Shown: piece after piece, positions 25,321 to 36,000 of the stretch
Layout of the letters: every line of letters begins with the position of its first letter
Numbering within the stretch: the stretch's first letter is position 1
NCBI GenBank assembly: GCA_020721005.1
Contig: DYNP01000014.1
Coordinates: forward strand, 1 to 64,000
Direction of reading: 5' to 3'
DNA: 64,000 nt
Source: Thiomargarita sp.
GTDB lineage: Bacteria; Pseudomonadota; Gammaproteobacteria; Beggiatoales; Beggiatoaceae
Position numbers and translations under genes: made by a program
Notes under the pieces: generated by a model
Databases searched by the model: none
The model's input: only the letters and a program-made list of their open reading frames with translations
Told to the model about the DNA's origin: nothing

Positions 25321-25520
25321 TGTAGGGTGGGCAACGATAAAGTGGACTGGAAGTTTTAAAATGGAGTGGAGGCTTTAGCCGGTCAGCGGTGGGCATCACT
25401 CCACATGTTCAAATTGCAAGGCGCCCACCGCTGACCGGCTAAAGCCTCCACTCCTACTCCGGCTAAAGCCTCTACTCCTACTCCAGCTAAAGCCTCCACT
25501 CCAGCTAAAGTTTCTACTCC
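25321..25520. repeat. Large palindromic element of the GGAGTGGAGGCTTTAGCC family
   Basis: Arms 25363-25394 and 25423-25454 are perfect 32-bp inverted repeats. The 28-base loop contains CACATGTTCAAATTGCAAGG. Extra right-hand arms follow in tandem to about 25515 (ACTCCGGCTAAAGCCTC variants). The hairpin word GTAGGGTGGGCAA precedes at 25322. The rest of the gap 25096-25757 holds the ccoN upstream region and a direct repeat: GGTCGATTTCCC-type sequence (TGACTGGTCGATTT on the minus strand) occurs near 25286 and again near 25590. Confidence 0.88.
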
Positions 25521-25757
25521 AGCTGCTGTGTCACATACTTTTACAAGAGACCTATTCATTTTTTTACTCACCTTTCAACCTTTATCAATGAAAAATCGAC
25601 CAGTCAGTTTACTCCAAATTAGCACATAAGCTTGAATGTTTATCCCTTTAAACTCATCTTGACGCCAACCTTATAACGGGAGACAATTCCAACTCATCAA
25701 CCTCAATCAACATTATCAACCCTAATTTCAGCCTCTTGTCAATCAAGGAAAACCCTC

Positions 25758-26882
25758 ATGAACCCTCGTTATCAACCCCTGTTAACTCCTCTGACCCTTC
25801 GATGTGGCGTTAAACTCAACAACCGTATTCTGATGGCCCCCATGACCACCTGGTCTGGACAAGACGATGGACAATTATCTGACGGAGAAATTGCCTATTA
25901 CCAAAGACGCTCCCCTGGCTTAGGCGCAGTCATCACTGCCTGTGGTTATGTCTCTCCACAAGGTAAGGGTTTTCCCGGCCAATTCAGTCTGCACAGCGAC
26001 GAATATCTCCCTGGTCTAACCCACTTGGCCAATACCATTCGCCAAGCAGGGACTCCAGCCATTGTACAGATTTACCATGGTGGGCGCATGTGTCCACCAA
26101 ATATTTTACCCGATGCTCAACCCCTCAGCGCCAGCAATATTCCAGCCGAGCACACCAATTCCCACATTCCTCGAGCCATGACTGAAACTGAAATTCTCAG
26201 CACCATCACCGCCTTTGGAGAAGCCACTCGGCGCCTCATCCAATCGGGATTTGACGGTGTTGAAATTCATGGCGCCAATGGATATTTACTACAACAATTC
26301 TTTTCCCCCCATGCCAACCGTCGCTCCGACTCATGGGGAGGCAATTTGGAAAAACGTTTACTATTCCCACTGTCCATTGTTGACGAAGTCATTAAAACAG
26401 TCAGACGGCAAGCCAACTTTCCCTTTGCTGTGGGATATCGGTTATCTCCGGAAGAAATTGAAACCCCGGGCATCACTTTTGAAGATACCCTACAATTGGT
26501 TGATGCACTTGCCACTCGGGACTTAGACTATTTACACATTTCGACCATGAATTTTTGGGGCGGCTCTTTACGTGATTTGGGGGATAAGCGTCCTCGTGCC
26601 CAGTTAATTCACGAACGGATTGCGGGGAAATTACCAATAATTGCGGTGGGATCCATTTGCACTCCAGAACAGGCTTTACAAGTATTAGAGACTGGATTGC
26701 CACTCGTGGCTTTGGGACGAGAATTACTGATGGAACCCGATTGGCTGAGCAAAATCCAAACCGGTCAAGAGGATCAAATTCGCTTGAACCTATCCAAACA
26801 AGATCAACAAAAATTAGTGCTGCCAGACAATCTATGGCAAATATTGGTCAATGCTGGGAATTGGGTACCCTTCACGGATTAA
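25758..26882 (+). CDS. NADH:flavin oxidoreductase / Old Yellow Enzyme family protein
   Basis: A 374-residue (beta/alpha)8 FMN protein. Family marks are LNNRILMAPMTTW near the start, QIYHGGRMC near 115, HGANGYLLQQFFSPHANRRSD near 173-193 (the paired active-site His/Asn region), GYRLSPEE near 230, and the phosphate-binding end IAVGSICTPEQA...ALGRELLMEPDW. Such enzymes reduce activated C=C bonds of enals or enones with NAD(P)H; some longer relatives handle dienoyl-CoA, but no FeS or NADH domain is present here. AAGGA lies 9 bases before the ATG. No partner genes adjoin it, so the substrate is open. Confidence 0.88.
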   Translation: MNPRYQPLLTPLTLRCGVKLNNRILMAPMTTWSGQDDGQLSDGEIAYYQRRSPGLGAVITACGYVSPQGKGFPGQFSLHSDEYLPGLTHLANTIRQAGTPAIVQIYHGGRMCPPNILPDAQPLSASNIPAEHTNSHIPRAMTETEILSTITAFGEATRRLIQSGFDGVEIHGANGYLLQQFFSPHANRRSDSWGGNLEKRLLFPLSIVDEVIKTVRRQANFPFAVGYRLSPEEIETPGITFEDTLQLVDALATRDLDYLHISTMNFWGGSLRDLGDKRPRAQLIHERIAGKLPIIAVGSICTPEQALQVLETGLPLVALGRELLMEPDWLSKIQTGQEDQIRLNLSKQDQQKLVLPDNLWQILVNAGNWVPFTD

Positions 26883-27440
26883 TGATCTTCCCTCTGCTCT
26901 CCCCTCGATAGAGTAAAAAATCTCAACTGGAGTGGGCAAAACATCCCTTACTATGCCTCTTTGCAAGCCCCCTATCAAGACCGTTTTTTATCTACGGAAG
27001 AAAACGTCACACCAAATCAGCGTGAGGAGGTGAGTAAAACGGACCAGTCCTCTTCTGGCTTAGCCCACCAACCTCTTACGTCTTCTTTAAAGAGTTGCGT
27101 TTCAGTAGGTTAATGAAAAACTCATGACCGGGGACTGAATCAAAATTTGCCGAATTTTAGAATTTACAGAATGGAAGTGGAATTTCATTCTGTTCATTCT
27201 ATAATTCTGATTCAGACAATTAAATGGTTAGCGTTCTCTCCTTCCCATGCATGGCGTGGGAACGAAAGAAAACATCAATTACCATTTACATTATCTTTTG
27301 ACGACACCGTCTGGAAATGGGACCTATTAGAACCGGATTTACTTGGGAAAATATGGAAATTGAAAGAGCAAGCATCTTTACAGTCTAACTTAAACCGATA
27401 ACCCATCTAACAACTCAATACCTACCAAATAGACTGAAGG
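26883..27440. other. Gene-free stretch with an unstarted open frame and repeats
   Basis: Frame 26886-27113 is open for 75 codons (VKNLNWSGQNIPYYASLQAP, then YQDRFLSTEEN) but has no start codon; it may be a gene relic. From 27150 to 27215 there is an AGAATTTTAGAATT-family inverted repeat with CTGATTCAGA. Near 27240 lies the TCCCATGCATGGCGTGGGA palindrome of the GCATGGGAACGA family. A possible coding tail (FDDTVWKWDLLEPDLLGKIW) ends at 27401. I cannot assign a function. Confidence 0.4.
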
Positions 27441-30400
27441 CTAGTCAGAAATATAAAACTCTGCCAACTTTCGTAAACCGTCTAAATCAAAACCTTCCAA
27501 AAGTACAGTTAACTGAGTCGAGAGAATGGGACAGCATCCTAACTTGGCCCAATGTTTGGCCAATTCTTGTAGGCCTAAAACATCGCCACACGACACAAGT
27601 TCTTGAAAATAATCGTTTTGTTCTGAAGATAACGGTTCTGGAACCATTTCAATTCTTTCATCTTTTTCCACAGGATTCACAACATTCCAGTTTAAGGGCA
27701 GTAATTGACCTAGAGTATCCAGCAATTCCCGTAAGTGCACCGGTTTACCCAAATGGGCATTACAGCCAGCCAATTGCGTCTGTTGATAATCATCAGCAAA
27801 AATGCTGGCCGATAATGCAACAATGGGAACTGTCTTAAATGCGGGCAAAGTCCTTAATCGTCGCGTAGTTTCTAATCCGTCTATTCCATGCATGCGTAAA
27901 TCCATCAATATTAAGTCTGGGAATTCAATTTGAGCCAAAGTGATGCCTTCTTGACCTTCTTTGGCTTCGATAACATTGAAACCAAGGGGCTCTAACAGAT
28001 AACGCAGCACTTCCCGATTGTCGACAATATCATCAATGACCAAAATTTTAAAGGGGCCTGTTCCTTGAGAACGTTGATACCCAGTAATTTTATATTCCCC
28101 ACAAGTGGATTGAGCTGCTTTTAAGGAACAAACTACCTCGCTTGGAATAATTACGTGAAATACACTGCCTTGTCCTAATACACTTTCGACATTCAATTTT
28201 CCTCCCATCGCAGCCACCAAACGTTGGGTAATAGCCAGTCCCAATCCAGTGCCTTGAATTTTATAACGATCTTCTCCAGTTTGTTGAAAAGGTTCAAAAA
28301 TTTTCTCAATATGCTCCGGGGCAATGCCAGTGCCGGTATCTATGACTTTCAAATGCAAATGGTTTCCTACAAAATGACTGCGTAAAACAACTCCCCCTTT
28401 TGCAGTGAATTTGATGGCATTCCCTAATAAATTGATGATAATTTGACGTAAACGCTTATTGTCACAATATAAAGCTTGAGGTAAGGCTTCTACAATTTCA
28501 TGGCGAAAGTAAATGCCTTTTTGTTCAGCCCGAGTTTGAAATATATATTCGAGTTCCCTGAAAAAACTTTGAGTGTTCCACGTGTCTGGTAACAGTTCAA
28601 AACGGCCGGCTTCCACTTTGGCTAAGTCTAAAATGTCATTGATTAGGGTGAGCAAGTATTCTCCTCCATTTAAAATGCGTTGTATCTGATTCAGTTGGGA
28701 CTGAGCTAAACCAGGATTGCTGAGGAGAATTTGAGCAAAGCCGAGAATGGCATTGAGGGGAGTGCGCAGTTCATGGCTCATATTGGCGAGAAAAGCACTT
28801 TTGGCTTGATTAGCCGCTTCTGCAGCTTGACGAGCCCGAATGAGTTCTTCTTCAACATGCTTGCGAGCAAGAATATCTTGAAAAATAACGATGCTGGAAA
28901 TGATTTTATTTTGTTCATTGTGAATGGGGGCGCCGATAACTTGCAACAAGGCTTTAGAACCATCTAAACGGCGCACTTCCATATCTTCCACCATGGAAAT
29001 TTCCCCGCTGAAAGCCCGGATAACTGGCATTTTTTCAAGTGGATATGGGATGTTTGTGCCATAAATAAAAACTTCATAAGTCTGCTGTAAATCTTCTTTT
29101 TGAGTGTTGTTTAATACCGGACGTCCCAGCAATTCTGCGGCTCGTTGATTTGCCATGAGAACGGAAAGGTCGGGGGCAAATACCTGTACACCAACGGGAA
29201 TATTTTCCAATACAGTTTGCAGAGTGCGACGTTTTTCCTCAACTTCCAATTTGGCATTGCGACTGGCAGTGATGTCGGTAAAAGTAGCCATTCCCGCATA
29301 GGGTAATTTTTCTCCGAGTTGAAATAAAGGTTCGGCATTGACCAAAATCCAGATCAATTCTCCATTGGGTCTATACACTCCTTGAATAATATTGCATTGG
29401 GAACGACCCGTTTGTAAAGCCAGGACCAGAGGATGTTCCTCTCCAGGAAAAATCGAACCGTCTTCTCGAATTACCTTCCAAAGAGGATCAACTGAAGTGC
29501 GCCCCATCATTTGTTCCTTAGTGACTCCCAAAATTCGTTGTGCAGCAGCATTGCATTCCATAATTTCTCCATGGTAGTTTTGCATGACAATTCCTTCTGC
29601 CATGGCCGTGATTAAGGAGCGATAGCGTTCTTCACTTTGACGAAGGGCTTCTTCTGCTCGTTTACGAGTGGTGATATCAAGGGCAATTCCTTGATTGTAG
29701 ACGTGTTTTCCCTGTTCATCATATACTGCATGAGCAGTGACCGACAAGGTACGTAGACTGCCATCTCTGTGAGTAAAGCGCATTTCCAATTCTGCAACGT
29801 CCATCAATCCCGATTGAAATTGACTTTGAATGTCCCAAGCAGCTTCTAAAGTCCCTTTGTCCCAAGAAACCATGTCTTGCCAAGTCCGGCCCATGGCCTC
29901 TTCAGGGGAGAGACCAAATACATGAGTAAAACTATTGCTTAAATATTCCACGCTGCCATCAGCATGGTTGCTAAAAATGACACAGTTTGGGCCAATGTCA
30001 TCGACCAGGCGTTGATATTTCAACTGACTGTCTCGCAAAGCTTCTTCCATTCGTTTACGTTCGCTTATATTTCGGGCAACCACTGTGCTGCCAGAGAATT
30101 GGCCCTTGGCATCATAACGAGCAGAAAGGGAGGCACTGAACCAGTGCCAGCCAGAGCGAGTTTTGAGTGGATATTCAAAACTTTGGGGACCGTTGCGTTG
30201 AGCATGGAGGATAGCTTGATCCAGTTGATCACTTAATGAGACTGGTAAAATTTCCCGATAGTGTCGACCGATAAAGTCAACGGGTGACATCATCATTTTT
30301 TCCAAATCATCTTGGTAAGAATCGATAAAATATCCTTGAGCATCAAGGACAAAAATAAGATCATCTATAGAATCCAATACGGAATGCAGACGTTCGGCAT

Positions 30401-32828
30401 GAGTTTGGGCAATGGTTTGAGCCTGTTGCAGAGCCTGGCGAGACTGGGCCAATTTGCGATTCCAATACAGGATGATCATAATGATCAATAGAGCGCCCCC
30501 AATGATTTCTAGACGGGAGCGATAGTCGATCGTTTCTGTCAATTCGACACTGAAATATTTGCGTTGAATAATATTGCGTTCTTCAGGGGAGATGGCGGCT
30601 AAGCCTTTATTGATAATTGAGACCAGTTGCGGCCAATCTTTACGCACTGCAAAAGCCTGCTTGTGGGCACCCAAATCTGCATCAGCGGCCACTTTCAAAT
30701 TACTGAATCCTTGTTGGACAATATGATACTGAGCCACGGTAAGATTGCCTACATAGGCATCGGCTTGACCCTTGCTGACTGCAAATAAAGCTTGGGCAGC
30801 ATCGGGAACAGTTAATTGTTTGATTTGTGGATAGTCTTTAGCCAACTGCTCCTGTAAAACATAGCCCTTTTCCATCGCAATGGTTTTGCCAGCCAAAGCG
30901 CCCAGACCATACACCCCATGTTCATCTTTACGGGTGAAAATCACCCATGGCAAATGCAGATAATTTTCTGTGAAGTTTAAGTAAATTTCACGTTCTGGAG
31001 TATATTTGGCGGTCAACAAGATATCCAAATCTTTACTTTTGCGAATCCGTTCCAAAGCATCTGCCCAATTGAGATTAGGATAAACGTATTCCACTCTAAA
31101 ACCTGCTTTTTCAGCGATATTGTTCAATAATTCCACGGAAATACCCTTGGCTCCACTGTCCCAAAAATGATAGGGCGGAAATCGGGAAGCCCGAGCCCGC
31201 ACCACTGGATGGCTCTGTATCCAATTGCGTTCATCCTCGGTCAAAGGTAAACGAGAGAGCAATTGGGAAGCATTGTCCCCGGTACCTAACCAATTTTTGC
31301 GGATTCTTTCATGCTCATAAGCAGGAATATTGGACAGGGCCTTGTTTAAAATGGTGGTAAGAAGAGACCAGTCATTGCGAATTGCCATCACGACTGGAAA
31401 ACGACTGTCAGGAAGAATTCCAATAGTTTTAATTCCCACCAAACTGTTTTGGCGTCGCCACCATTCAAAATCAAGCGTACCAACCACAGCATCTACCTGT
31501 TGTTCAAGTAAAACTGTGGCCATAGCCAAATTATCGTTTAAGGGAACGAGCTGTAAATTGGCAATTTTCTGTTCCTGAATAAAATCTTCAATTTTTTTCA
31601 AACCGGCCATATATCCGACTCGTTTGCCAGCTAAATCAACTAAACTGTTGATTTCTTGGCTATCTTTATTAACATATAGGTGCAAATAACCGTGGTAATA
31701 AGGTTGGGTGTAAAGGAAACTCTGGTCCCAACTTGAATTGGGAACCGCAGAGGCCAATCCAGCCAATTCCCTTTTTAAAGCTTTATCAGTCACTTTGAGC
31801 CAGTCATGTTCAACTTGTAACTGCAAATAGTTACTCCCCAAGTGCTGATTAAGCAAGTTGAGATAATCCACCACCAGTCCAGACAATTTTCCATTGCCTT
31901 GTGTAACTACAGCCGGTTGGAATTGATCGGTAATGCCCAGCACAATTTTAGGATGCTCAGCCAGCCAAGCGCGCTCTTTTGGAGTTAATGAAAGTCCAGG
32001 GGTGGGAGCATTGTGCACGGTTCCCCATTTTTCAAGAATGACATTCATTTCTTGCTGACTCATTGCTGCCAATGCTTTATTGACAATACTTAATAATTCT
32101 GGATATTCTTTACGGATAGAATAGACTAGGGGAGTTTCCGTATTGGGTACAGTGAAGGCAATACTGAAATTAGGTAGCAAAGAATCTCGTATATTCACCA
32201 GAAATGAAACTCCGGAAATTGCCGCATCCACTTCCCCATTTAACAAGGCGACTGCCAAATCAGAATAACTGTCCAATAAAACGGGAATGATCTGGGACCA
32301 ACGGGCCAGTATCTTTTGTTCCAACAAATTGCCACGCAGCATACCCACTTTTTTGCCACCCAAATCCTCCATTGATCGCAACAAGGAAGTGGAATCGGTA
32401 CGGGCATAAATATAACTGGCAGCACTGTAAAGACTGTTGCTGAACAAAAAATGAGCAGCTCGTTCCGGATGGGCAGCTGATGCCGCCAAACCTTCCAATT
32501 CCCCTCGCTCTGCCCGTGCGACCATATCGCTCCATCGTCCCAATTCCAAACGGATATTTGCTCCTGTCAACGCATTGACATAGGCCAACAAGTCCACTTC
32601 AATACCAATGGCGCTGCCATCTTCCCGTAACTTAGCATAAGGCAACCAATTGGAATCAGTGCCAAAACGAATGACCGGGTGGGCAGTTAGCCAATTTTGT
32701 TCCTCCAGTGTCAAATCCAACTTGGAATTTGACGATGGGGTAATTTGTGCCCAAACCACTGTTCCTGATATCCACAATATCAGTAGTGAGTGCAGACATT
32801 GTAAAAAATATTTTTTTGTGTTATTCAT
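27441..32828 (-). CDS. Hybrid sensor histidine kinase with three periplasmic binding domains and four PAS domains (1795 aa)
   Basis: After a signal segment (residues 8-28) there are three SBP_bac_3-type solute-binding domains (about 35-275, 285-515, 525-755), each starting with a (T/S).(E/D)E..W(L/I)..HP motif. A membrane helix (about 765-785) leads to four PAS/PAC domains (about 810-1310), a HisKA domain with ANMSHELRTPLNAILGF (His near 1352), an HATPase domain (N and G boxes: NLLGNAIKF, DTGTGIAPEH, GTGLGLAI), a receiver domain (Asp in LILMDLRM near 1641) and a helical tail of about 90 residues. It likely senses small ligands such as amino acids and passes phosphate internally; the output partner is unknown. 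A close paralogue lies upstream at 33067. The start ATG adjoins a repeat with no clear ribosome site. Confidence 0.88.
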   Translation of the reverse strand: MNNTKKYFLQCLHSLLILWISGTVVWAQITPSSNSKLDLTLEEQNWLTAHPVIRFGTDSNWLPYAKLREDGSAIGIEVDLLAYVNALTGANIRLELGRWSDMVARAERGELEGLAASAAHPERAAHFLFSNSLYSAASYIYARTDSTSLLRSMEDLGGKKVGMLRGNLLEQKILARWSQIIPVLLDSYSDLAVALLNGEVDAAISGVSFLVNIRDSLLPNFSIAFTVPNTETPLVYSIRKEYPELLSIVNKALAAMSQQEMNVILEKWGTVHNAPTPGLSLTPKERAWLAEHPKIVLGITDQFQPAVVTQGNGKLSGLVVDYLNLLNQHLGSNYLQLQVEHDWLKVTDKALKRELAGLASAVPNSSWDQSFLYTQPYYHGYLHLYVNKDSQEINSLVDLAGKRVGYMAGLKKIEDFIQEQKIANLQLVPLNDNLAMATVLLEQQVDAVVGTLDFEWWRRQNSLVGIKTIGILPDSRFPVVMAIRNDWSLLTTILNKALSNIPAYEHERIRKNWLGTGDNASQLLSRLPLTEDERNWIQSHPVVRARASRFPPYHFWDSGAKGISVELLNNIAEKAGFRVEYVYPNLNWADALERIRKSKDLDILLTAKYTPEREIYLNFTENYLHLPWVIFTRKDEHGVYGLGALAGKTIAMEKGYVLQEQLAKDYPQIKQLTVPDAAQALFAVSKGQADAYVGNLTVAQYHIVQQGFSNLKVAADADLGAHKQAFAVRKDWPQLVSIINKGLAAISPEERNIIQRKYFSVELTETIDYRSRLEIIGGALLIIMIILYWNRKLAQSRQALQQAQTIAQTHAERLHSVLDSIDDLIFVLDAQGYFIDSYQDDLEKMMMSPVDFIGRHYREILPVSLSDQLDQAILHAQRNGPQSFEYPLKTRSGWHWFSASLSARYDAKGQFSGSTVVARNISERKRMEEALRDSQLKYQRLVDDIGPNCVIFSNHADGSVEYLSNSFTHVFGLSPEEAMGRTWQDMVSWDKGTLEAAWDIQSQFQSGLMDVAELEMRFTHRDGSLRTLSVTAHAVYDEQGKHVYNQGIALDITTRKRAEEALRQSEERYRSLITAMAEGIVMQNYHGEIMECNAAAQRILGVTKEQMMGRTSVDPLWKVIREDGSIFPGEEHPLVLALQTGRSQCNIIQGVYRPNGELIWILVNAEPLFQLGEKLPYAGMATFTDITASRNAKLEVEEKRRTLQTVLENIPVGVQVFAPDLSVLMANQRAAELLGRPVLNNTQKEDLQQTYEVFIYGTNIPYPLEKMPVIRAFSGEISMVEDMEVRRLDGSKALLQVIGAPIHNEQNKIISSIVIFQDILARKHVEEELIRARQAAEAANQAKSAFLANMSHELRTPLNAILGFAQILLSNPGLAQSQLNQIQRILNGGEYLLTLINDILDLAKVEAGRFELLPDTWNTQSFFRELEYIFQTRAEQKGIYFRHEIVEALPQALYCDNKRLRQIIINLLGNAIKFTAKGGVVLRSHFVGNHLHLKVIDTGTGIAPEHIEKIFEPFQQTGEDRYKIQGTGLGLAITQRLVAAMGGKLNVESVLGQGSVFHVIIPSEVVCSLKAAQSTCGEYKITGYQRSQGTGPFKILVIDDIVDNREVLRYLLEPLGFNVIEAKEGQEGITLAQIEFPDLILMDLRMHGIDGLETTRRLRTLPAFKTVPIVALSASIFADDYQQTQLAGCNAHLGKPVHLRELLDTLGQLLPLNWNVVNPVEKDERIEMVPEPLSSEQNDYFQELVSCGDVLGLQELAKHWAKLGCCPILSTQLTVLLEGFDLDGLRKLAEFYISD

Positions 32829-33066
32829 ATAGCTAACGCACTATAAATTGGTTTAAAAATGACATATTTAATAGGATGTTATTTCGTTCCCACACTCTGC
32901 ATGGGAACGAGAGAACGCGATTGATAGGTTTCCTATCGTCAACCCATCCTACAAGTGCTCTGTACGCATTCCCATGCATAGCATGGGAACGAGAAATGCC
33001 GAGCATGGGAAGCAGAAATTTAACAGTCCTGATTCAGACAGCTAAAAATGAGGGGATGGGAACGGT
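32829..33066. repeat. Composite intergenic repeat: TAGCTAAC end plus GCATGGGAACGA palindromes
   Basis: TAGCTAACGCACTATAAA (32830-32847) directly adjoins the start codon of the kinase on the minus strand. It is followed by GCATGGGAACGAGA palindromes near 32884-32915 and 32966-32995. The start of this stretch (to GATGTT and CGTTCCCA) closely matches 47452-47520. Confidence 0.75.
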
Positions 33067-36000
33067 TTAGGATGCATAAAATTCTGCTAATTCCTTTAAT
33101 CCTTCTAAATCAAAATGTTGCATGAGCCAATTGAGTTTTTCCACGAGAATTGGGCAGCAGCCGGAATGTTGCCAGTGTTCAATCAGTTCCTGAAGACCAG
33201 TGATGTCTCCATAATTGACCAATTCTTGAAAATACCTCGATTGTTCCTGGGATAAAGGTTCCGGGATGGCTTTTTCATCAAGGGTAGCGGCATAACTCCA
33301 AACCAGTGGGAGTAATTTGCCTAAGGTGTCTAGCAATTCTTTCAAACGAATCGGTTTGCCCAAATGGGCATTACTGCCAGCAGCTTGAGTTTGGAGACAG
33401 TCTTCTGCAAAAATGCTGGCAGACAGCACGACAATGGGAACAGTTTGAAATTTGGGTAAAATTCGTAATTGTCGTATTGCTTCCAATCCATCTAAATTGG
33501 GCATGCGTAAATCCATGAAAATTAAATCGGGTAACCAAGTTTTGGCGATGTCTAAACAATGTTGTCCATCATGGGCTTCTGCCACTATAAAGCCTAAAGG
33601 TTCTAATAAATGTCGCAATACCAGTCGATTGTCAGCAATATCATCGACCACTAAGATTTTAAATGCCTCATTGCCTTGGCAACATTGGTAGCCAATGACT
33701 GCTGGCTGATCAGTCTGTGATTCAGTTTCTCGAAAAGTGGAAACCACTTCCACGGGAATTTTGACGTGAAACGTGCTGCCTTGTCCCCATAAACTGTCCA
33801 CACTGAGTTCCCCTCCCATGGCTGCAACCAGGCGTTGGGTAATAGCCAGTCCCAAACCAGTGCCTTGCGCTTTATAACGATCTTCTCCAAACTGTTGAAA
33901 AGGTTGAAAAATTTTCTTTAGATCAGTTGGAGTAATGCCCATTCCAGTGTCTGAAACGTCTAGGCAAAGTTTGTCTTCAACAAAGTAAGTGCGTAAAGTT
34001 ACTGTACCATTGGCAGTGAATTTGAGGGCATTTCCCAATAGATTGATGAGAATTTGGCGCAATCGTTTGTCATCAGCATATAAACTTTGGGGGAGAGTCC
34101 CAACCACTTCATGGCGAAAAAAGATATCTTTTTGTTCGGCTCGCAGTTTGAAGATATGCTCCAAATCTTGGAAAAACCCTTGAGTATTCCATATTTCTGG
34201 TAATAGTTCGAAACGCCCAGCTTCCACTTTAGCCAAGTCTAAAATGTCATTGATCAAGGTGAGCAGATATTCTCCACCACTTAAAATTCGTTGTACTTGA
34301 TTATGTTGAACTTTAGTCAATTGGGAATCGCTTAGAAGAATTTGGGCAAAACCAAGAATGGCATTAAGAGGAGTGCGCAGCTCATGGCTCATATTGGCAA
34401 GAAAGACACTTTTGGCTTGATTGGCTGCTTCTGCAGCTTGACGAGCCCGGATGAGTTCAGTTTCCGTTTGTTTGCGAATCGTGATATTTTGAAAAATGAC
34501 TACACTGGAAACGACTTTACCTTGTTCATTATGGATGGGAGCACCAATGACTTGTAGCAAGATGCGGCTGCCATCAAAACGGCGTAATTCCATATCTTCC
34601 ACCATGGAATTCTCTCCCGCCAAAGCGCGGATGATTGGCATTTTGTTAGGAGGATAGGGAGTCTCTGTACCATGAATGAAAACAGGATAGATTTGAGTTA
34701 AATCTTTTCCAGCTTGTGGGACTGTGGGCTGCCCCAACAATTCTTCTGCCTGGCGATTGGACAATAATAGGTTTACCTCGGGGGAAAAGACTTGGACTCC
34801 AGCAGGGATGTTCTCCACCACAGCTTGCAGTGTACGACGTTGTTCCTCAATTTCTAATTTGGCATTGCGAGTGGCAGTAATGTCGGTGAAAGTGGCCACT
34901 CCAGCATAGGGAAGTTTGTTCCCAGATTGAAATAAAGGTTCAGCATTGATTAAAATCCACACCAATTGGTCATCGGATCGGTAGATTCCTTGAATAACAT
35001 TGTATTGGGAATGTCCAGTGCGCAGAGCCAGGGGCAGAGGATGGTCCTTGCCAGGAAAAGGGGAACCATCTTCCCGAATTACCCGCCAATATGGATCAAG
35101 TGAGGTTTTGCCCATCATTTGTTCCTTGCTCAGTCCCAAAATTCGTTGCGCAGCTGCATTGCATTCTACAATTTCCCCATTGCAATTTTGCATCACAATT
35201 CCCTCAGCCATGGCAGTGATCACGGAACGAAGTCGTTCGGCATGATTTTCGGCAGTGGTTTGAGCCTGTTGCAAAGCATGACGAGAATGGGCCAACTGGC
35301 GATTCCAATAGAGAATAATCATGATGATCAACAGAGACCCAACAATTATCTGCAACAATTGGCGGTAATCTATTTTTTCTTCCAAAGTATGAGTGGTCCA
35401 TTTGCGTAGAATATCATTGTGCTCTGAGGAACTGATGGAAGCCAACATTTTATTCATGATGCTCAATAACAGCGGCCAATCGTTGCGGATGGCAATAGAA
35501 ATGGGATAGGCATAATCCAGTTTGCCAATGATTTTGTAATTGTGCAATCGCTCATTTAACCAATGCACCGCATTCTCCAATGGCACTACAAAGGCATATA
35601 CTTCATTTTCATCTAACATTTTTTCCATATTCGCCGTATCAGCAGTGACCAATTTCAAATTAGGAAAATCGTGTTGTAATAAAGATTGCACAGCAGAATT
35701 TGGCAACACAGCAATGGTTTGATCTTGAATAGCTTCCAAATTGCTGACAAAAGTTTTATCCGGTTTGGCAATGAGAACTTGGGTGATATTGAAATAAGAT
35801 TGACTGAAATTGAGATAATTTTCTCGCTCCGCAGTACGCACCGCTCCAGAAATAAAATCACATCGTCTGTTTTTGGCAAAATCCAAAGCTTTTTTCCAAC
35901 CCAAAGAGGCATCATCTGGGACCAGGGTAGGTATGGGCTCCAAAGTGATTCCCAATTTATGAGCAAATAAGTCTAGGTAATCCTTAAACATTCCCACATG

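Noticed and set aside
25383-25571. Minus-strand frame with GVEALAG repeats
   Set aside because: The residues are simply translated palindrome arms; copies elsewhere are in all frames.
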